Positions 1 through 8,956 of a DNA stretch of 64,000 bases are shown here, piece by piece. A program made the translations under genes and the position numbers. The notes beneath the pieces were generated by a model, which saw nothing but the letters and a program-made list of their open reading frames with translations, had not been told where the DNA came from and did no database searches. Each line of letters starts with the position of its first letter. Position 1 is the stretch's first letter. This stretch comes from Pseudodesulfovibrio sp. (GTDB lineage: Bacteria; Desulfobacterota; Desulfovibrionia; Desulfovibrionales; Desulfovibrionaceae), in NCBI GenBank assembly GCA_016744135.1, contig JADGEX010000001.1, positions 1,995,029-2,059,028 of the forward strand. The letters are read 5' to 3'.

Positions 1-290
1 ACGCACTCTCTCAGGAAGTGGTATTCAAACTCCTGCAATCAAAACCAGACACTCCCGGCGGCAGCAGTGACCCTTACTCTACTCTGACCCCCCGAGAGCA
101 GGAGGTCATGCGCATGCTGGCGGAAGGGCTGACAGCCAAAGAAGTGGCAGAAAAGCTCTTCATCAGCCCCAAAACCGTGGAAAATCACCGCACCAATCTC
201 ATGAAAAAACTAGGCCTCAAAAGTACGGTAGAACTTGTCCGTTACGCGGCCCGACTCGGCCTCATCGACATAGAGACCTGGGCCATCTGA
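1..290 (+). CDS. NarL/FixJ-family response regulator, C-terminal part (5' end outside window)
   Basis: The reading frame is open to the left edge (in frame from base 3), so only the C-terminal part is present. It carries a LuxR-type helix-turn-helix: TPREQEVMRMLAEG, then AKEVAEKLFISPKTVENH, then a short C-terminal helix. This is the DNA-binding domain of NarL/FixJ response regulators, which normally follows a phospho-receiver domain; that part lies outside the window, so a receiver is inferred. A GTG at 18 is not a believable start because the preceding codons (Ala-Leu-Ser-Gln-Glu) continue the helix. It is followed by a strong hairpin terminator. The target genes cannot be read from the sequence. 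Confidence 0.85.
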   Translation, partial: ALSQEVVFKLLQSKPDTPGGSSDPYSTLTPREQEVMRMLAEGLTAKEVAEKLFISPKTVENHRTNLMKKLGLKSTVELVRYAARLGLIDIETWAI

Positions 291-305
291 CACAGTGCCC
301 TACGA

Positions 306-341
306 AAACACCCCCGGCGACAATGTCACCGAGGGTGTTTG
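306..341. terminator. Hairpin terminator between convergent genes
   Basis: Arms AAACACCC (306-313) and GGGTGTTT (333-340) pair perfectly, with inner CGG/CCG and GAC/GTC pairs around an AAT loop. It lies between the rightward regulator and the leftward hsp20 gene and can serve both. Confidence 0.75.
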
Positions 342-365
342 TGTGGACAATGGTATCAAGAAAAA

Positions 366-737
366 TCACCCTTGGGAGATGGAAATCCTCTTGGGCTTGA
401 CCTTCTCGACCTTGGGCAGATGCAACTCAAGCACGCCGCCGTCAAGGTTGGCTTTGATCCGTTCTCGATCAACAATATCGGTAATGGAAACGGAACGAAC
501 GTATTCACAATCGCCGAATTGCATCTCCACATACTGCTCACTGGGATGCCGGACCAAACTCGTCCTACCCGTGACTGTCAACTCGCCTTCTTGCAAATCA
601 ATAGTCATGTCCTCGCGTCGAACACCGGGCATATCCATATAAATATAAAATCCATCCTCGCATTCCAGAATATCCGTGGCCGGACGATAGCGAGCCATGC
701 TTTTGTCTTCTTTCTTCATAATATTGTTCATAGCCAT
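366..737 (-). CDS. Small heat shock protein, Hsp20/alpha-crystallin family
   Basis: This 123-residue protein consists mostly of an alpha-crystallin domain: the DMPGVRREDMTIDL strand region, GELTVTGR, and a C-terminal GVLELHLPK followed by the short basic tail with RISIS (an IXI motif used in oligomer contacts). Family members are ATP-independent holdases that bind unfolding proteins in the cytoplasm. It is the second gene of a pair; the upstream hsp20 stops 8 bases before it, so they are co-transcribed. Two ATGs compete for the start (737 and 731): the GGGAGGG ribosome site is very close to the first and better spaced for the second. It is only about 30 percent alike by eye to its neighbour, so an old duplication is likely. 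Confidence 0.93.
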   Translation of the reverse strand: MAMNNIMKKEDKSMARYRPATDILECEDGFYIYMDMPGVRREDMTIDLQEGELTVTGRTSLVRHPSEQYVEMQFGDCEYVRSVSITDIVDRERIKANLDGGVLELHLPKVEKVKPKRISISQG

Positions 738-745
738 GCCCTCCC

Positions 746-1159
746 TTACTCCACGCTGATGCTGATGTTTTTTGGTTTTACTTCCTCGGACTTGGGCAAA
801 GACACGGTCAAAACGCCATCCTTCATGGACGCTGTGACAGCATCTCTATCCACTGGAACTGAGATGTTGACAACTCTGTGGAAAACACCACTTGGGCGTT
901 CCTGTCGAAAGTATTTTCCTTGTGGAGCTTTGCGCTCGCCCTTGATAACCAAAGTTTTGTCAGTCAATGTCAATTCAACATCGTCGATGGACACGCCAGG
1001 GACTTCGGCCCGCACATAAATATTTTCCTGATCATTGCTCAGATTGAGCGGAGGGTAAGCCAAACGCCGATCATCGCCCATGGGAGATCGCAGAAACTCT
1101 TCGAAAACCCGATCGAACCGGGACGGGAAATTATAAAGAGTATTAAAATCAATAACCAT
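746..1159 (-). CDS. Small heat shock protein, Hsp20/alpha-crystallin family
   Basis: This 137-residue protein has the alpha-crystallin domain: AEVPGVSIDDVELTL, the KTLVIKGER strand, GVFHRVVNISVPVD, and the DGVLTVSLPK region that ends the domain, then the C-terminal NISISVE tail with an IXI motif. The start at 1159 follows AAAAGGAGGTACC, a strong ribosome site; longer in-frame extensions upstream are unlike the family. It is the first gene of a two-gene hsp20 operon reading left. A sigma-70-like promoter lies 30-60 bases upstream; no CIRCE element or clear sigma-32 site was seen. Function as a chaperone holdase follows from the family. Confidence 0.95.
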   Translation of the reverse strand: MVIDFNTLYNFPSRFDRVFEEFLRSPMGDDRRLAYPPLNLSNDQENIYVRAEVPGVSIDDVELTLTDKTLVIKGERKAPQGKYFRQERPSGVFHRVVNISVPVDRDAVTASMKDGVLTVSLPKSEEVKPKNISISVE

Positions 1160-1191
1160 GAAAGGTACCTCCTTTTCTTGCGTTCCACAAA

Positions 1192-1219
1192 AAAGTAGGC
1201 ACGTTTTTTTTGTCGTCAA
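1192..1219 (-). promoter_or_regulatory. Probable promoter of the hsp20 pair
   Basis: On the minus strand TTGACG (1219-1214) and TACTTT (1197-1192) are separated by 16 bases, about 35 bases upstream of the first hsp20 start. The match to a sigma-70 promoter is fair; a stress-sigma promoter is not excluded. Confidence 0.4.
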
Positions 1220-1231
1220 GTCCACTTGTGG

Positions 1232-1270
1232 AAAAAAATTGCTCCGCACCCTTTTCCGGGGGCGGAGCAA
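1232..1270 (-). terminator. Rho-independent terminator of the Trm112-like gene
   Basis: Reading left, TTGCTCCGC (1270-1262) pairs with GCGGAGCAA (1247-1239), followed by a run of seven T. It lies directly after the Trm112-like gene. Confidence 0.8.
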
Positions 1271-1296
1271 CACATGACAACGATGATCAAAAGTTC

Positions 1297-1485
1297 TTAT
1301 TTGGAGCTGGTCCAATCCTTTTCAGGGATGGCTTCGTCCACCAACATGATCGGAATCTCATCCTGCACGGGATACACGATCTTGCACTTGGCGCAGGCCA
1401 ATCCGTCTTCACCGGGCTTTAACTCAAGTTCACCCTTGCATTGAGGGCAGGCCAGTATATCCAATAGTTCCTTATTCAGAGACAT
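1297..1485 (-). CDS. Trm112/YcaR-family zinc-ribbon-like protein
   Basis: This 62-residue protein has the Trm112 family layout: LLDILACPQCKGEL near the N terminus, then CAKC about 20 residues later, then the YPVQDEIPIML ending typical of the family. The two CXXC pairs would form a zinc ribbon. In eukaryotes and archaea Trm112 activates methyltransferases; the bacterial short form (YcaR, UPF0434) has no settled role, so none is assigned. The start is preceded by AAGGAGG. It stands alone with its own terminator. Confidence 0.9.
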   Translation of the reverse strand: MSLNKELLDILACPQCKGELELKPGEDGLACAKCKIVYPVQDEIPIMLVDEAIPEKDWTSSK

Positions 1486-1632
1486 AGGTTCCTCCTTGTA
1501 CTCGCCTAACTCTACCCGCCGTGCCGCTCACTGGCAACTGCCATTGTGCACTTTACCAGACACCATGGAAACGCTACTCTACAGCGTTCAGTTACAGACT
1601 GTCCCTTAAATTATAACCCATACCCGAAAATC

Positions 1633-2493
1633 ATGAGCATAGATTTACACTCCCATTCCACGGCTTCTGACGGTACTCTGTCCCCCACCGAATTGATCAA
1701 GTTGGCTAAGGAGTCAGGTCTCGACGCCATTGCCATCACTGATCATGACACATTTCAGGGCGTTCCGGAGGCTTTGGCCGCAGGCGAAAAATACGGCATT
1801 GAAGTCATCCCGGGCGCCGAATTAAGTCTTGAATCCCCGGAGGGCGCAGGTTGGATTCATGTCGTCGCTCTGTGGCTGCCTGAAAATGCCATAGAACTCC
1901 AGGAAGCCTTTGACTGGGTGCAGGAAGGTCGCAAAACCCGCAATCAGGAAATCGTCGAAAAGCTGCGCACTCTAGGTATTAATATCACCTATGAAGGTGT
2001 TGCCGCCCGCGCCAAGGGAACTATCGGACGCCCGCATTTTGCTCAAGAACTCATGGCGCTTGGCGTGGTTTCATCCATCGACGAAGCATTTAAGGTATGG
2101 ATCGGTGACAACGGACGCGCATACATCCCCAAACGCAAACTCACCCCGGAACAGGCATTTCCTATTCTCAACAAAATCGGGGCCACCTCCATTCTCGCCC
2201 ATCCCTTTGCCCTTGGTCTAAATCTCAAGGACACGGAAAAAGTCGTTAAAGATCTCATGGAATTCGGCCTGGACGGTATTGAAGTCTATTATACCGAACA
2301 CAGCGACGCAGAAGTAAAAGCATACAAGGAAATGGCCGAACGCCTCGGTCTGCTCCTCAGCGGAGGCTCGGATTTCCACGGTTCTGTTAAGCCGAAGATT
2401 CGACTCGGCAAAGGCAAAGGCGGCCTCCACGTCCCCACCGAACTGCTCGAAAAAATGAAAAAGAATCGCCGCTCAAAAGGACTTCCCATATAA
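1633..2493 (+). CDS. PHP-domain phosphoesterase (RNase AM / nucleoside 3',5'-bisphosphate phosphatase type)
   Basis: The 286-residue protein has the metal-binding motifs of the PHP family: DLHSHSTASDG at the N terminus, ITDHDT, GAELS, a conserved HVV, AHP in the middle and GSDFHG near the C terminus. These hold a trinuclear metal centre that hydrolyses phosphate esters. Length and motif order fit the YciV/RnaM group, which removes 5' nucleotides from short RNAs and hydrolyses 3',5'-bisphosphonucleotides, rather than the PHP domain of DNA polymerase or histidinol phosphatase; the choice is an inference. The start at 1633 gives the normal N terminus; the frame is open upstream but unlike the family. 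A strong terminator follows. Confidence 0.85.
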   Translation: MSIDLHSHSTASDGTLSPTELIKLAKESGLDAIAITDHDTFQGVPEALAAGEKYGIEVIPGAELSLESPEGAGWIHVVALWLPENAIELQEAFDWVQEGRKTRNQEIVEKLRTLGINITYEGVAARAKGTIGRPHFAQELMALGVVSSIDEAFKVWIGDNGRAYIPKRKLTPEQAFPILNKIGATSILAHPFALGLNLKDTEKVVKDLMEFGLDGIEVYYTEHSDAEVKAYKEMAERLGLLLSGGSDFHGSVKPKIRLGKGKGGLHVPTELLEKMKKNRRSKGLPI

Positions 2494-2522
2494 TCTTGCC
2501 AACTGACTTCAAAAACACTTTC

Positions 2523-2560
2523 AATGAGACCAAAACACAGTTCTGGTCTCATTTTTTTTA
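2523..2560 (+). terminator. Rho-independent terminator after the PHP gene
   Basis: AATGAGACC (2523-2531) pairs with GGTCTCATT (2545-2553), followed by eight T. Confidence 0.9.
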
Positions 2561-2581
2561 TTTCAACAGATTTCACACCTC

Positions 2582-2697
2582 GCGAAGCGACACATAAAAA
2601 TTAGGAAAAGGAAGAAATGGGGTCTGGAAAAAGGGGAGGAAAAAGACCTTTCCAAAGGGTTTTCCCTTCCCTTCCCCCAGCCGCCCGGAGGCCTCAA
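2582..2697. repeat. Dispersed intergenic repeat, copy A
   Basis: The stretch GCGAAGCGACACATAAAAAT, then TAGGAAAAGGAAG and ATGGGGTCTGG, resembles intergenic segments at 4170, 19561 and 57568. It also holds a purine-rich then pyrimidine-rich tract with CCTTTCCAAAGGG. No gene is seen here. The copies look like members of one degenerate intergenic family. Confidence 0.5.
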
Positions 2698-2741
2698 ATT
2701 CCACCTAGCGCACCTGTGCAGTTTAATGTAGCGTGGCGACC

Positions 2742-4142
2742 ATGCCTGAGACTCGTACATATATACCTGAATTGCTGGCGCCTGCGGGCGACATGGAGAA
2801 GTTGGAAACCGCCATTTTATATGGTGCGGACGCTGTCTATCTTGGCGGCGACGGCCTAAACCTGCGTGCAGGGGCTGGCGGTTTCGACAAGGAAAGCCTT
2901 GCGCTGGGATTGGCAAAAGCCAAAAAAGCGGGCGTAAAAGCCTATTATACGTTGAACGTATACCCACGTGAATCGATGATGATGCAAGTCCATGAACAAA
3001 TAGAGACTTTGGGTGAACTCCAGCCAGATGGCGTGATTGCAGCCGACCCCGGCGTGATTCGCTTATTGCGGCGTGAATTGCCCGAGATTCCGGTCCATGT
3101 TTCCACACAGGCCAACACATCCAATTCTGAATCTGTCCGTTTCTGGCGAGAAAACGGTGCCAGACGAGTCAATGTTGCTCGTGAACTCCGCTCTGGAGAA
3201 TTAACGGAAATGCTCGATGCGGTTCGAAAAAAGATGCCGAACATGGAACTTGAAGTCTTTGTCCACGGTTCCATGTGCATGGCCATATCAGGCCGATGCT
3301 ACATGTCCGCCCTGCTCAATGACCGTCCCGGCAACCTCGGTGAATGTTCGCACCCATGCCGCTATGAATACCGCCCCACTTCCGTCACCTTTGAAGAACG
3401 TACCCGCCCCGGTGAAAATCTCTGGGAGATCCGCGAAGAGGGCGAAGCTCCACCGAATGATTTCACCTTTGAAACACCCTCGGAAGACTTTACTTTCGCC
3501 CCTCTTGGCGACGACGATATAAAACCCGCACCTCCGGCCGACCCGGCTTTATCCATAGCCTTGGACGCTGAACGGTGGACCAAATTTTTCGCGGCGGAAG
3601 ACTTGTGTCTCCTGCATTATCTGGAATGGTTTGCACGCATGAAAGTCGCGTCCGTAAAACTGGAAGGCCGCACCAAAAGTTCTGCCTATCTCGCGCAGGT
3701 CGTGGACGCATACCGAACCGGCCTAAACGATGTCGCTGCCAACCAATTCCAAGCTGAAAAATACCTGGCCGAATTGGTCAATGCAGCGACACGCCCTTTG
3801 ACCACCGGTTTCTTCGACCCACAGAATCGAGGCGCCATTGCCGAACCACCGGCCCCCGGCGAAAAACGTTCGGTTCTTGGCCGCGTTCTCGAACCGGCTG
3901 GCGATGGCAGATGGCTCATCCAGACAAAGTCACGCTGGACCACATCCGAAGATATGGAACTTCTCATCCCCGGCATGATCCGCCCCCGCCTTTCTCGCGA
4001 AGACTACGGTGTAGAAAACGATCAGGGCATTGGTCTTGACGTCTCCCACCCCGGCCAAAAAGGGCTGCTCATCTGCGACCACCCGGACATCAAACCCGGC
4101 ATGTTCATCCGCAAACCTTGGGACCTCGATACAATCGAATAA
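2742..4142 (+). CDS. Peptidase U32-family protein (YegQ/RlhA-like RNA hydroxylation family)
   Basis: The 466-residue protein begins PELLAPAGDMEKLETA, the normal U32 opening, and carries the family signature EVFVHGSMCMAISGRCYMS with its two cysteines, followed by GNLGECSHPCRYEY with two more. U32 proteins once thought to be collagenases include RlhA and TrhP, which hydroxylate rRNA and tRNA using prephenate and an iron-sulfur centre; the cysteine pattern fits that group. The acidic stretch near residues 225-275 looks like an insertion, and a domain of about 80 residues follows at the C terminus. GTG at 2733 is an alternative start; neither has a strong ribosome site. It stands alone between two repeat copies. 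Confidence 0.85.
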   Translation: MPETRTYIPELLAPAGDMEKLETAILYGADAVYLGGDGLNLRAGAGGFDKESLALGLAKAKKAGVKAYYTLNVYPRESMMMQVHEQIETLGELQPDGVIAADPGVIRLLRRELPEIPVHVSTQANTSNSESVRFWRENGARRVNVARELRSGELTEMLDAVRKKMPNMELEVFVHGSMCMAISGRCYMSALLNDRPGNLGECSHPCRYEYRPTSVTFEERTRPGENLWEIREEGEAPPNDFTFETPSEDFTFAPLGDDDIKPAPPADPALSIALDAERWTKFFAAEDLCLLHYLEWFARMKVASVKLEGRTKSSAYLAQVVDAYRTGLNDVAANQFQAEKYLAELVNAATRPLTTGFFDPQNRGAIAEPPAPGEKRSVLGRVLEPAGDGRWLIQTKSRWTTSEDMELLIPGMIRPRLSREDYGVENDQGIGLDVSHPGQKGLLICDHPDIKPGMFIRKPWDLDTIE

Positions 4143-4169
4143 CATCCGATCCCCCCAAACAATTCACTT

Positions 4170-4245
4170 CGCCGAAGGCGCACCAAAAAGTTTAGGAAAT
4201 TCTTAAGAACCCTTTTCAAAGGGTTCTTAAGCCCCCGGAGGGACC
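4170..4245. repeat. Dispersed intergenic repeat, copy B, with terminator hairpin
   Basis: It begins CGAAGGCGCACCAAAAAGTT and TAGGAAAT like the other copies, then forms CTTAAGAACCC (4202-4212) pairing with GGGTTCTTAAG (4221-4231). The hairpin sits between convergent genes (U32 protein and RND permease) and probably ends transcription on both sides. Confidence 0.6.
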
Positions 4246-4257
4246 GCCGGTAGGCTT

Positions 4258-7200
4258 TTATTCTTTCCCGCCATATAGTGCGTAGTAACCGCTTGGTACG
4301 ACAACCAGCGTAAACAGCGTTGATGCCACCAAACCAAATATCAACGCCCATGCCAATCCCGAGAAAATCGGGTCCAAGGTAATGGGCCACGCACCAAGCG
4401 CAGTGGTCAATGCCGTGAGCACGATGGGTCGCATACGCACCGCGCCGGACAGAATAATGGCATCTTTGAGCGGCTTGCCGTTCTTGACCTCGGTCTGAAT
4501 GAAATCGATGAGTACCAATGAATTTCGGATAACAATACCACCGAGCGCAATCATTCCGATCATTGACGTTGCAGTGAAGAAGACCGGATCTCCGAATTCG
4601 CCGATCTCCCCACCCGCTATTATGTTAAGCAACCAGAATCCCGGCAAAATACCGAGCAGGGTTAACGGGATGGCCGACATGATAAGCAACGGCATGATGA
4701 ATGACCCCGTCTCGGCAACAAGCAGAATGAAAATACCGAGCAATGCAGCTGCATTAGCCAACCCAAGATCACGGAATACATCAAGAGTAATCTTCCACTC
4801 GCCTTCACCCGCCCATTCAGCACGGGTACCTGGCGGCATGGGGTTTTCCTTCAGTTGCGACTGAAGATCAAGCACGGCCTCCCCCGGAGGAATACCGGCT
4901 GTGTCGCCAAAGACATACGCCAATCGCTTCAAATTCTTATGATAAATAGGCTGCTCCGAAGGGACCCCGCGAAACCTCCCCAACTCAGCCAGCGGGACCA
5001 TGGCCCCGGACGCACTTTTCATGCGCAATTCGCCGAGCGTGTCAGGACCGGTTCTCAACCCGACCGGCAACACCATGCGCACAGGCAACGGCTGCCGTTC
5101 GCGCTCCATGTGAACAAAGGCCGGGGTTGCACCGGACAGGGCCAGGCGAAGGGTATCCACCACATCGGCAGCAGTTACGCCATGCAAAGCAGCTTTTTCC
5201 TTGTCGAGAACAAAATCAACCATCATCCGATCGGTCTCGGCAGAATTATCCAAATCGACCAAACCGGCCTGGGCCGCCATAAGCGACTCCACATGCTTTG
5301 CCCCGTCGATGAGTACGGAATAATCCAGTCCTGGCCGACCATATATTTCAGCGGTCAAAGTGGCGATAACCGGCGGACCGGGTGGCGTTTCAATAAGCTT
5401 GAGCCGCGCACCATGGCGGACAGCGATTTCATGCAAATCATTTCGCAATCGCAAACCAATACCATGCGACTGCATATCCCGCTCGGACTTGTCCGCCAAA
5501 TTCACTCGAATGTCGGCTAGATTCGAATGCTCGCGCCAGTAATAATGACGCACCATACCATTAAAATCCATGGGGGACGGCGACCCGGTGTACGTGACGA
5601 AATTGGTCACCTCCGGCACGGATCGAAGATACGCCTCAAAATCACGTACAGTCCGATCAGACCGCTCCAGTGTCGTGCCTTCGGGCATGTCCACAAGCAG
5701 TTGAAGTTCATTTTTATTGTCAAACGGCAGCATTTTGAGTGGCACCAACCGCATAAGCACCAAACCGGCACACAAACCAAGCCCTACGAGAATGCCGCCC
5801 AGCAACAAACGGCGATTCCGGGACGATTCAAGAAACGGAATAATAACCTTGGAATACACCACGAGAAGTCGGGCGTTCACCCCCTGCTCCGAGGTTTTCC
5901 CTTCCTTGGCTTTTGCCGGGGCACGATTCCTGAGCAATAGATACGCCATCCACGGAACCACTGTCAGAGCGGCGACAGTGGAAAAGGTTACGGTCAGCGG
6001 CACATTGGCGGCCATGGGGGCCATATATGGTCCCATCATGCCGGTGATAAAGAAAAGCGGGGTAAAAGACACGATAATTGCCAAGGTGGACATGATGACG
6101 GGCGGCAAAACCTCTTTGACCGCATTCAACGTGGCTTCAAGCGGCGACCGAATACCCATACGAATATGCCGCTGAATATTATCTACATTGGTAATGGGAT
6201 CATCCACGACAAGCCCTAATGACAAAATCAAAGCAAACAGTGTCACCCTATTGATGGTGTAGCCAAACAAGTAATTAACAAAAAGGGCCAAGGAAAAACT
6301 CATGGGCACGGCCAGAGCCACAACAAGAGCTTCTCGCCACCCCAGCGCGAAAGCAAGCAGGGCCACAACCGTAATGATGGCGAACAAGAGCGAAGACAAC
6401 AACTCGTTGACCTTGGACTGAGCGGTTTCGCCGTAATTACGGGTGACTGTAACGGTTACACCCTCGGGCAAGATCGTCCGCTCAAGCTCCCGCACCTTTT
6501 TGATAACTGCATCCGCCACGCCTACCGCGTTGACGCCTTTTTTCTTGGCCAACCCGATGGTTACAGCTGAACGCGAAGTGCTTTCGGCTTGCTGGTCGAT
6601 CTTAGCCAGATACACGTCGGAAAAACCAATCCGCGAATAACTGGTCGGTTCCTGTGGCCCGTCGATAACATCCGCTACGTCTCGAAGGTAGACCGGCTTG
6701 TGATCAAATACCCCCACCACAAGCGATGCCGCGTCGTCGGCATGAAGAAGAAAGGACTGACTAACAACCTGCGTCTCAACATCACGCCTGACAAACCGCC
6801 CTGCGGAGAGTGAACGGTCTGCCCCCTTGAGTGCTGTGTAGACTTCCAACGGCGACACATTGAACCCGGCCAAACGGTCTGGGTGTACCTCCACCCGCAC
6901 TTCGCGACTCCGCCCGGAATGCAGGGAAACGCGGGACACATCCTCGACCTCGGCCAGTCGATGAAAAAGTTCTTCGGCCATGCGCCTCAAATCAAAATCC
7001 GAATACCGCTCTTCAAATCCAAAATCTGCATGCAGCGTCAAAGCCACAATAGGAACGTCATCGATTTCAACGGGTTTTACAACCCATCCGGCCACGATAT
7101 CAGGCGCTAAATCACGGTTCTTGAGGATAGTATTATGCAACTTGATGAGCGAATCCTCACGATCCTCACCGACAAAGAAACGGACTGTGACCGCTGTCAT

Positions 7201-7494
7201 ATCCTTGGTGGAAGTTGAATAGACATACTCCACCCCGTCGATCTGCCAAAGCAGCCGTTCAAGCGGAGTGGTCACAAGTTTTTCCACTTCCTCGGCACTG
7301 GCTCCCGGCACCTGCACCATAACATCCGCCATGGGGACTACAATCTGCGGTTCCTCTTCACGCGGGGTAATGAGAATGGCAGCCACTCCAAGCAGAATCG
7401 CCGCCAAAGCAACAATGATGGACATCTGTGATGTCAAAAAATATCGGACAATAGACGGCAACAAGCCTTTTACCGGAGGAGTCTCCATGCTCAT
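4258..7494 (-). CDS. RND-family efflux permease (AcrB/HAE1-like)
   Basis: The 1078-residue length and layout are those of an RND pump: one membrane segment near residues 15-40, a large periplasmic loop, the cluster of membrane segments with LVVDDPITNVDN (the paired aspartates of the proton relay), a second large loop, and a final membrane bundle. It exports small molecules across the inner membrane into an adaptor and outer-membrane channel, driven by protons. The ATG overlaps the stop of the adaptor gene (TGATG), so the two are translationally coupled. No outer-membrane TolC-like gene is next to it. Substrate cannot be told from sequence; the lack of the heavy-metal methionine motif was not checked in full. 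Confidence 0.93.
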   Translation of the reverse strand: MSMETPPVKGLLPSIVRYFLTSQMSIIVALAAILLGVAAILITPREEEPQIVVPMADVMVQVPGASAEEVEKLVTTPLERLLWQIDGVEYVYSTSTKDMTAVTVRFFVGEDREDSLIKLHNTILKNRDLAPDIVAGWVVKPVEIDDVPIVALTLHADFGFEERYSDFDLRRMAEELFHRLAEVEDVSRVSLHSGRSREVRVEVHPDRLAGFNVSPLEVYTALKGADRSLSAGRFVRRDVETQVVSQSFLLHADDAASLVVGVFDHKPVYLRDVADVIDGPQEPTSYSRIGFSDVYLAKIDQQAESTSRSAVTIGLAKKKGVNAVGVADAVIKKVRELERTILPEGVTVTVTRNYGETAQSKVNELLSSLLFAIITVVALLAFALGWREALVVALAVPMSFSLALFVNYLFGYTINRVTLFALILSLGLVVDDPITNVDNIQRHIRMGIRSPLEATLNAVKEVLPPVIMSTLAIIVSFTPLFFITGMMGPYMAPMAANVPLTVTFSTVAALTVVPWMAYLLLRNRAPAKAKEGKTSEQGVNARLLVVYSKVIIPFLESSRNRRLLLGGILVGLGLCAGLVLMRLVPLKMLPFDNKNELQLLVDMPEGTTLERSDRTVRDFEAYLRSVPEVTNFVTYTGSPSPMDFNGMVRHYYWREHSNLADIRVNLADKSERDMQSHGIGLRLRNDLHEIAVRHGARLKLIETPPGPPVIATLTAEIYGRPGLDYSVLIDGAKHVESLMAAQAGLVDLDNSAETDRMMVDFVLDKEKAALHGVTAADVVDTLRLALSGATPAFVHMERERQPLPVRMVLPVGLRTGPDTLGELRMKSASGAMVPLAELGRFRGVPSEQPIYHKNLKRLAYVFGDTAGIPPGEAVLDLQSQLKENPMPPGTRAEWAGEGEWKITLDVFRDLGLANAAALLGIFILLVAETGSFIMPLLIMSAIPLTLLGILPGFWLLNIIAGGEIGEFGDPVFFTATSMIGMIALGGIVIRNSLVLIDFIQTEVKNGKPLKDAIILSGAVRMRPIVLTALTTALGAWPITLDPIFSGLAWALIFGLVASTLFTLVVVPSGYYALYGGKE

Positions 7495-8636
7495 CACTGG
7501 CCTCCGCCAACCGCAAGGCCGACGGTTTCTCCGCCGGACAGGCCAGACAATATTTCTACCCGTTGATCATGAACTTCACCGGTACGGACATACACCGACT
7601 GCCAACCAGCGTCGGTCTTAACCAAGACTGTTTCAAGCTGTCCGACGCGCACAACTGCGGATTCTGGTACAAGTATGATCTCTTCTTCACCCAACGGCAC
7701 CATCAACCGACCAAACATACCGGGGTACAAACCAGGGACAACAGGCAATCGAACCTGAACCAAAAAGGAACGGGTCACAGGGTCGGCCAACGGCTCAATC
7801 TCATCCACCGTTCCGACAAGCGGCTCGGTTCCATCCAAAGCCAAAACGATCACGGATAAAGAATCACCAAGCCGCACCTGACTAATGAGAGATTCACGCA
7901 CCATGGCTTCCAATTGCAGAGACCCACCGGTCTGCAAACTCAATAATTCCTTGCCCGGAAAAGCCAAATCACCGGGTTCAGCCAACCGTTTGGCGACCTC
8001 GCCCGATTCCTGCGCTTTGATAGTGGTGTATCCAAGACCGATCTCAGCCTCCTGCACCACTTTACCCGCCTCACGAGCACGTGCCTGTGCAGCAGCCACG
8101 CCCTGTTCAGCCTGCCCCAGCCCAGCCTTGGCCTGAAGATAGGCAGACTCGGCTTTCTCCACTTCCTCGGCTGTAACCACCTTCTGATCGTGCAATGTGC
8201 TCATGCGCTTATAGGTGGACTCTGCCTTGGCAAAACCAGCTCTGGCAGCGGCCAAAACATCACGGGACTGGCTGACCATACTGGAGGCTGAAGACTCGGC
8301 CTGTCGCGAACGCTCCAAACGAGTCTGGGAAGCTCGACTATCCAATACGACCAGATCATCACCGGCCTTAACGGTATCACCGGGGCGCACCAACACCTTA
8401 AGGACCCGGCCTGTCACCTGAGCCTCAACGCGAGTGTCAGTCTTGGCCTTGACCGTCCCCACGGCCTCATGCAGCCGAGGTAATGAAATGCACTCGGCCA
8501 CGGCAATAGAAGCTGGATCAGTGACTTGACCACGCTTTGCGGATGGGACCTCATCAGCCCCACAGGCCGACAGACACAAAACAAGAACAACAAAAAGGAA
8601 AAGACAGGGTATCGTATTCTTCATATGAACACGCAT
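7494..8636 (-). CDS. RND efflux periplasmic adaptor (membrane fusion protein), lipoprotein
   Basis: The 380-residue protein opens with a lipoprotein signal, MKNTIPCLFLF then LCLSACG, so Cys would be lipidated. A lipoyl-like half (RVLKVLVRPGDTVKAGDDLVVLD), a long Ala/Glu/Gln-rich alpha-helical hairpin (about residues 110-200), the second lipoyl half and a beta-barrel domain follow, as in HlyD/AcrA adaptors. It bridges the RND permease and an outer-membrane channel. The start could be 8636 or the in-frame ATG at 8624, which gives the more usual lipoprotein N terminus; neither has a clear ribosome site. A structured 320-base stretch lies upstream. Confidence 0.92.
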   Translation of the reverse strand: MRVHMKNTIPCLFLFVVLVLCLSACGADEVPSAKRGQVTDPASIAVAECISLPRLHEAVGTVKAKTDTRVEAQVTGRVLKVLVRPGDTVKAGDDLVVLDSRASQTRLERSRQAESSASSMVSQSRDVLAAARAGFAKAESTYKRMSTLHDQKVVTAEEVEKAESAYLQAKAGLGQAEQGVAAAQARAREAGKVVQEAEIGLGYTTIKAQESGEVAKRLAEPGDLAFPGKELLSLQTGGSLQLEAMVRESLISQVRLGDSLSVIVLALDGTEPLVGTVDEIEPLADPVTRSFLVQVRLPVVPGLYPGMFGRLMVPLGEEEIILVPESAVVRVGQLETVLVKTDAGWQSVYVRTGEVHDQRVEILSGLSGGETVGLAVGGGQ

Positions 8637-8956
8637 ACCATAAGAGGGAGGCTAAAGACTACAATTAATAATGATTCCTACGGATTTCAACAAGATCGGT
8701 TCTGCCTGGACAGAGGGCGCAAAAAAAGTGCGCCTTGCCTATCCAGGCCATCCCCGTCCGGGGCTTCACGCGCACACTATTCTTTGCATGGTCGCGACTC
8801 GTTTCGCTGTTTTATGGTGTGGAATGGTTTAACGGACATCACCCTCCGTTGCGGTAATCCGACTATGTCATGGACCCGTCCATCTTGGGCCCTTCCGCTA
8901 TTTTATAAATAAGCATTAATCACCTGATGTCCAGAGGTACCCAGACTTGAAAAAAG
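8637..8956 (-). other. Gene-free stretch with several hairpins upstream of the efflux operon
   Basis: No gene was found in these 320 bases. Several stems are present: GCCTGGA (8704-8710) with TCCAGGC (8742-8748), enclosing GGCGCA (8716-8721) with TGCGCC (8729-8734); CCCC/GGGG at 8752-8763; AACGGA (8831-8836) with TCCGTT (8845-8850); and ATGGA/TCCAT at 8870-8883. It could be a long 5' leader of the efflux operon or a terminator region for the Rad50-like cassette. I do not recognise a known riboswitch. Confidence 0.4.

Noticed and set aside
8637..8956. Guanidine or other known riboswitch upstream of the efflux operon
   Set aside because: Some loops contain ACGG, but the spacing and paired hairpins of mini-ykkC and the conserved core of other riboswitches are not present.
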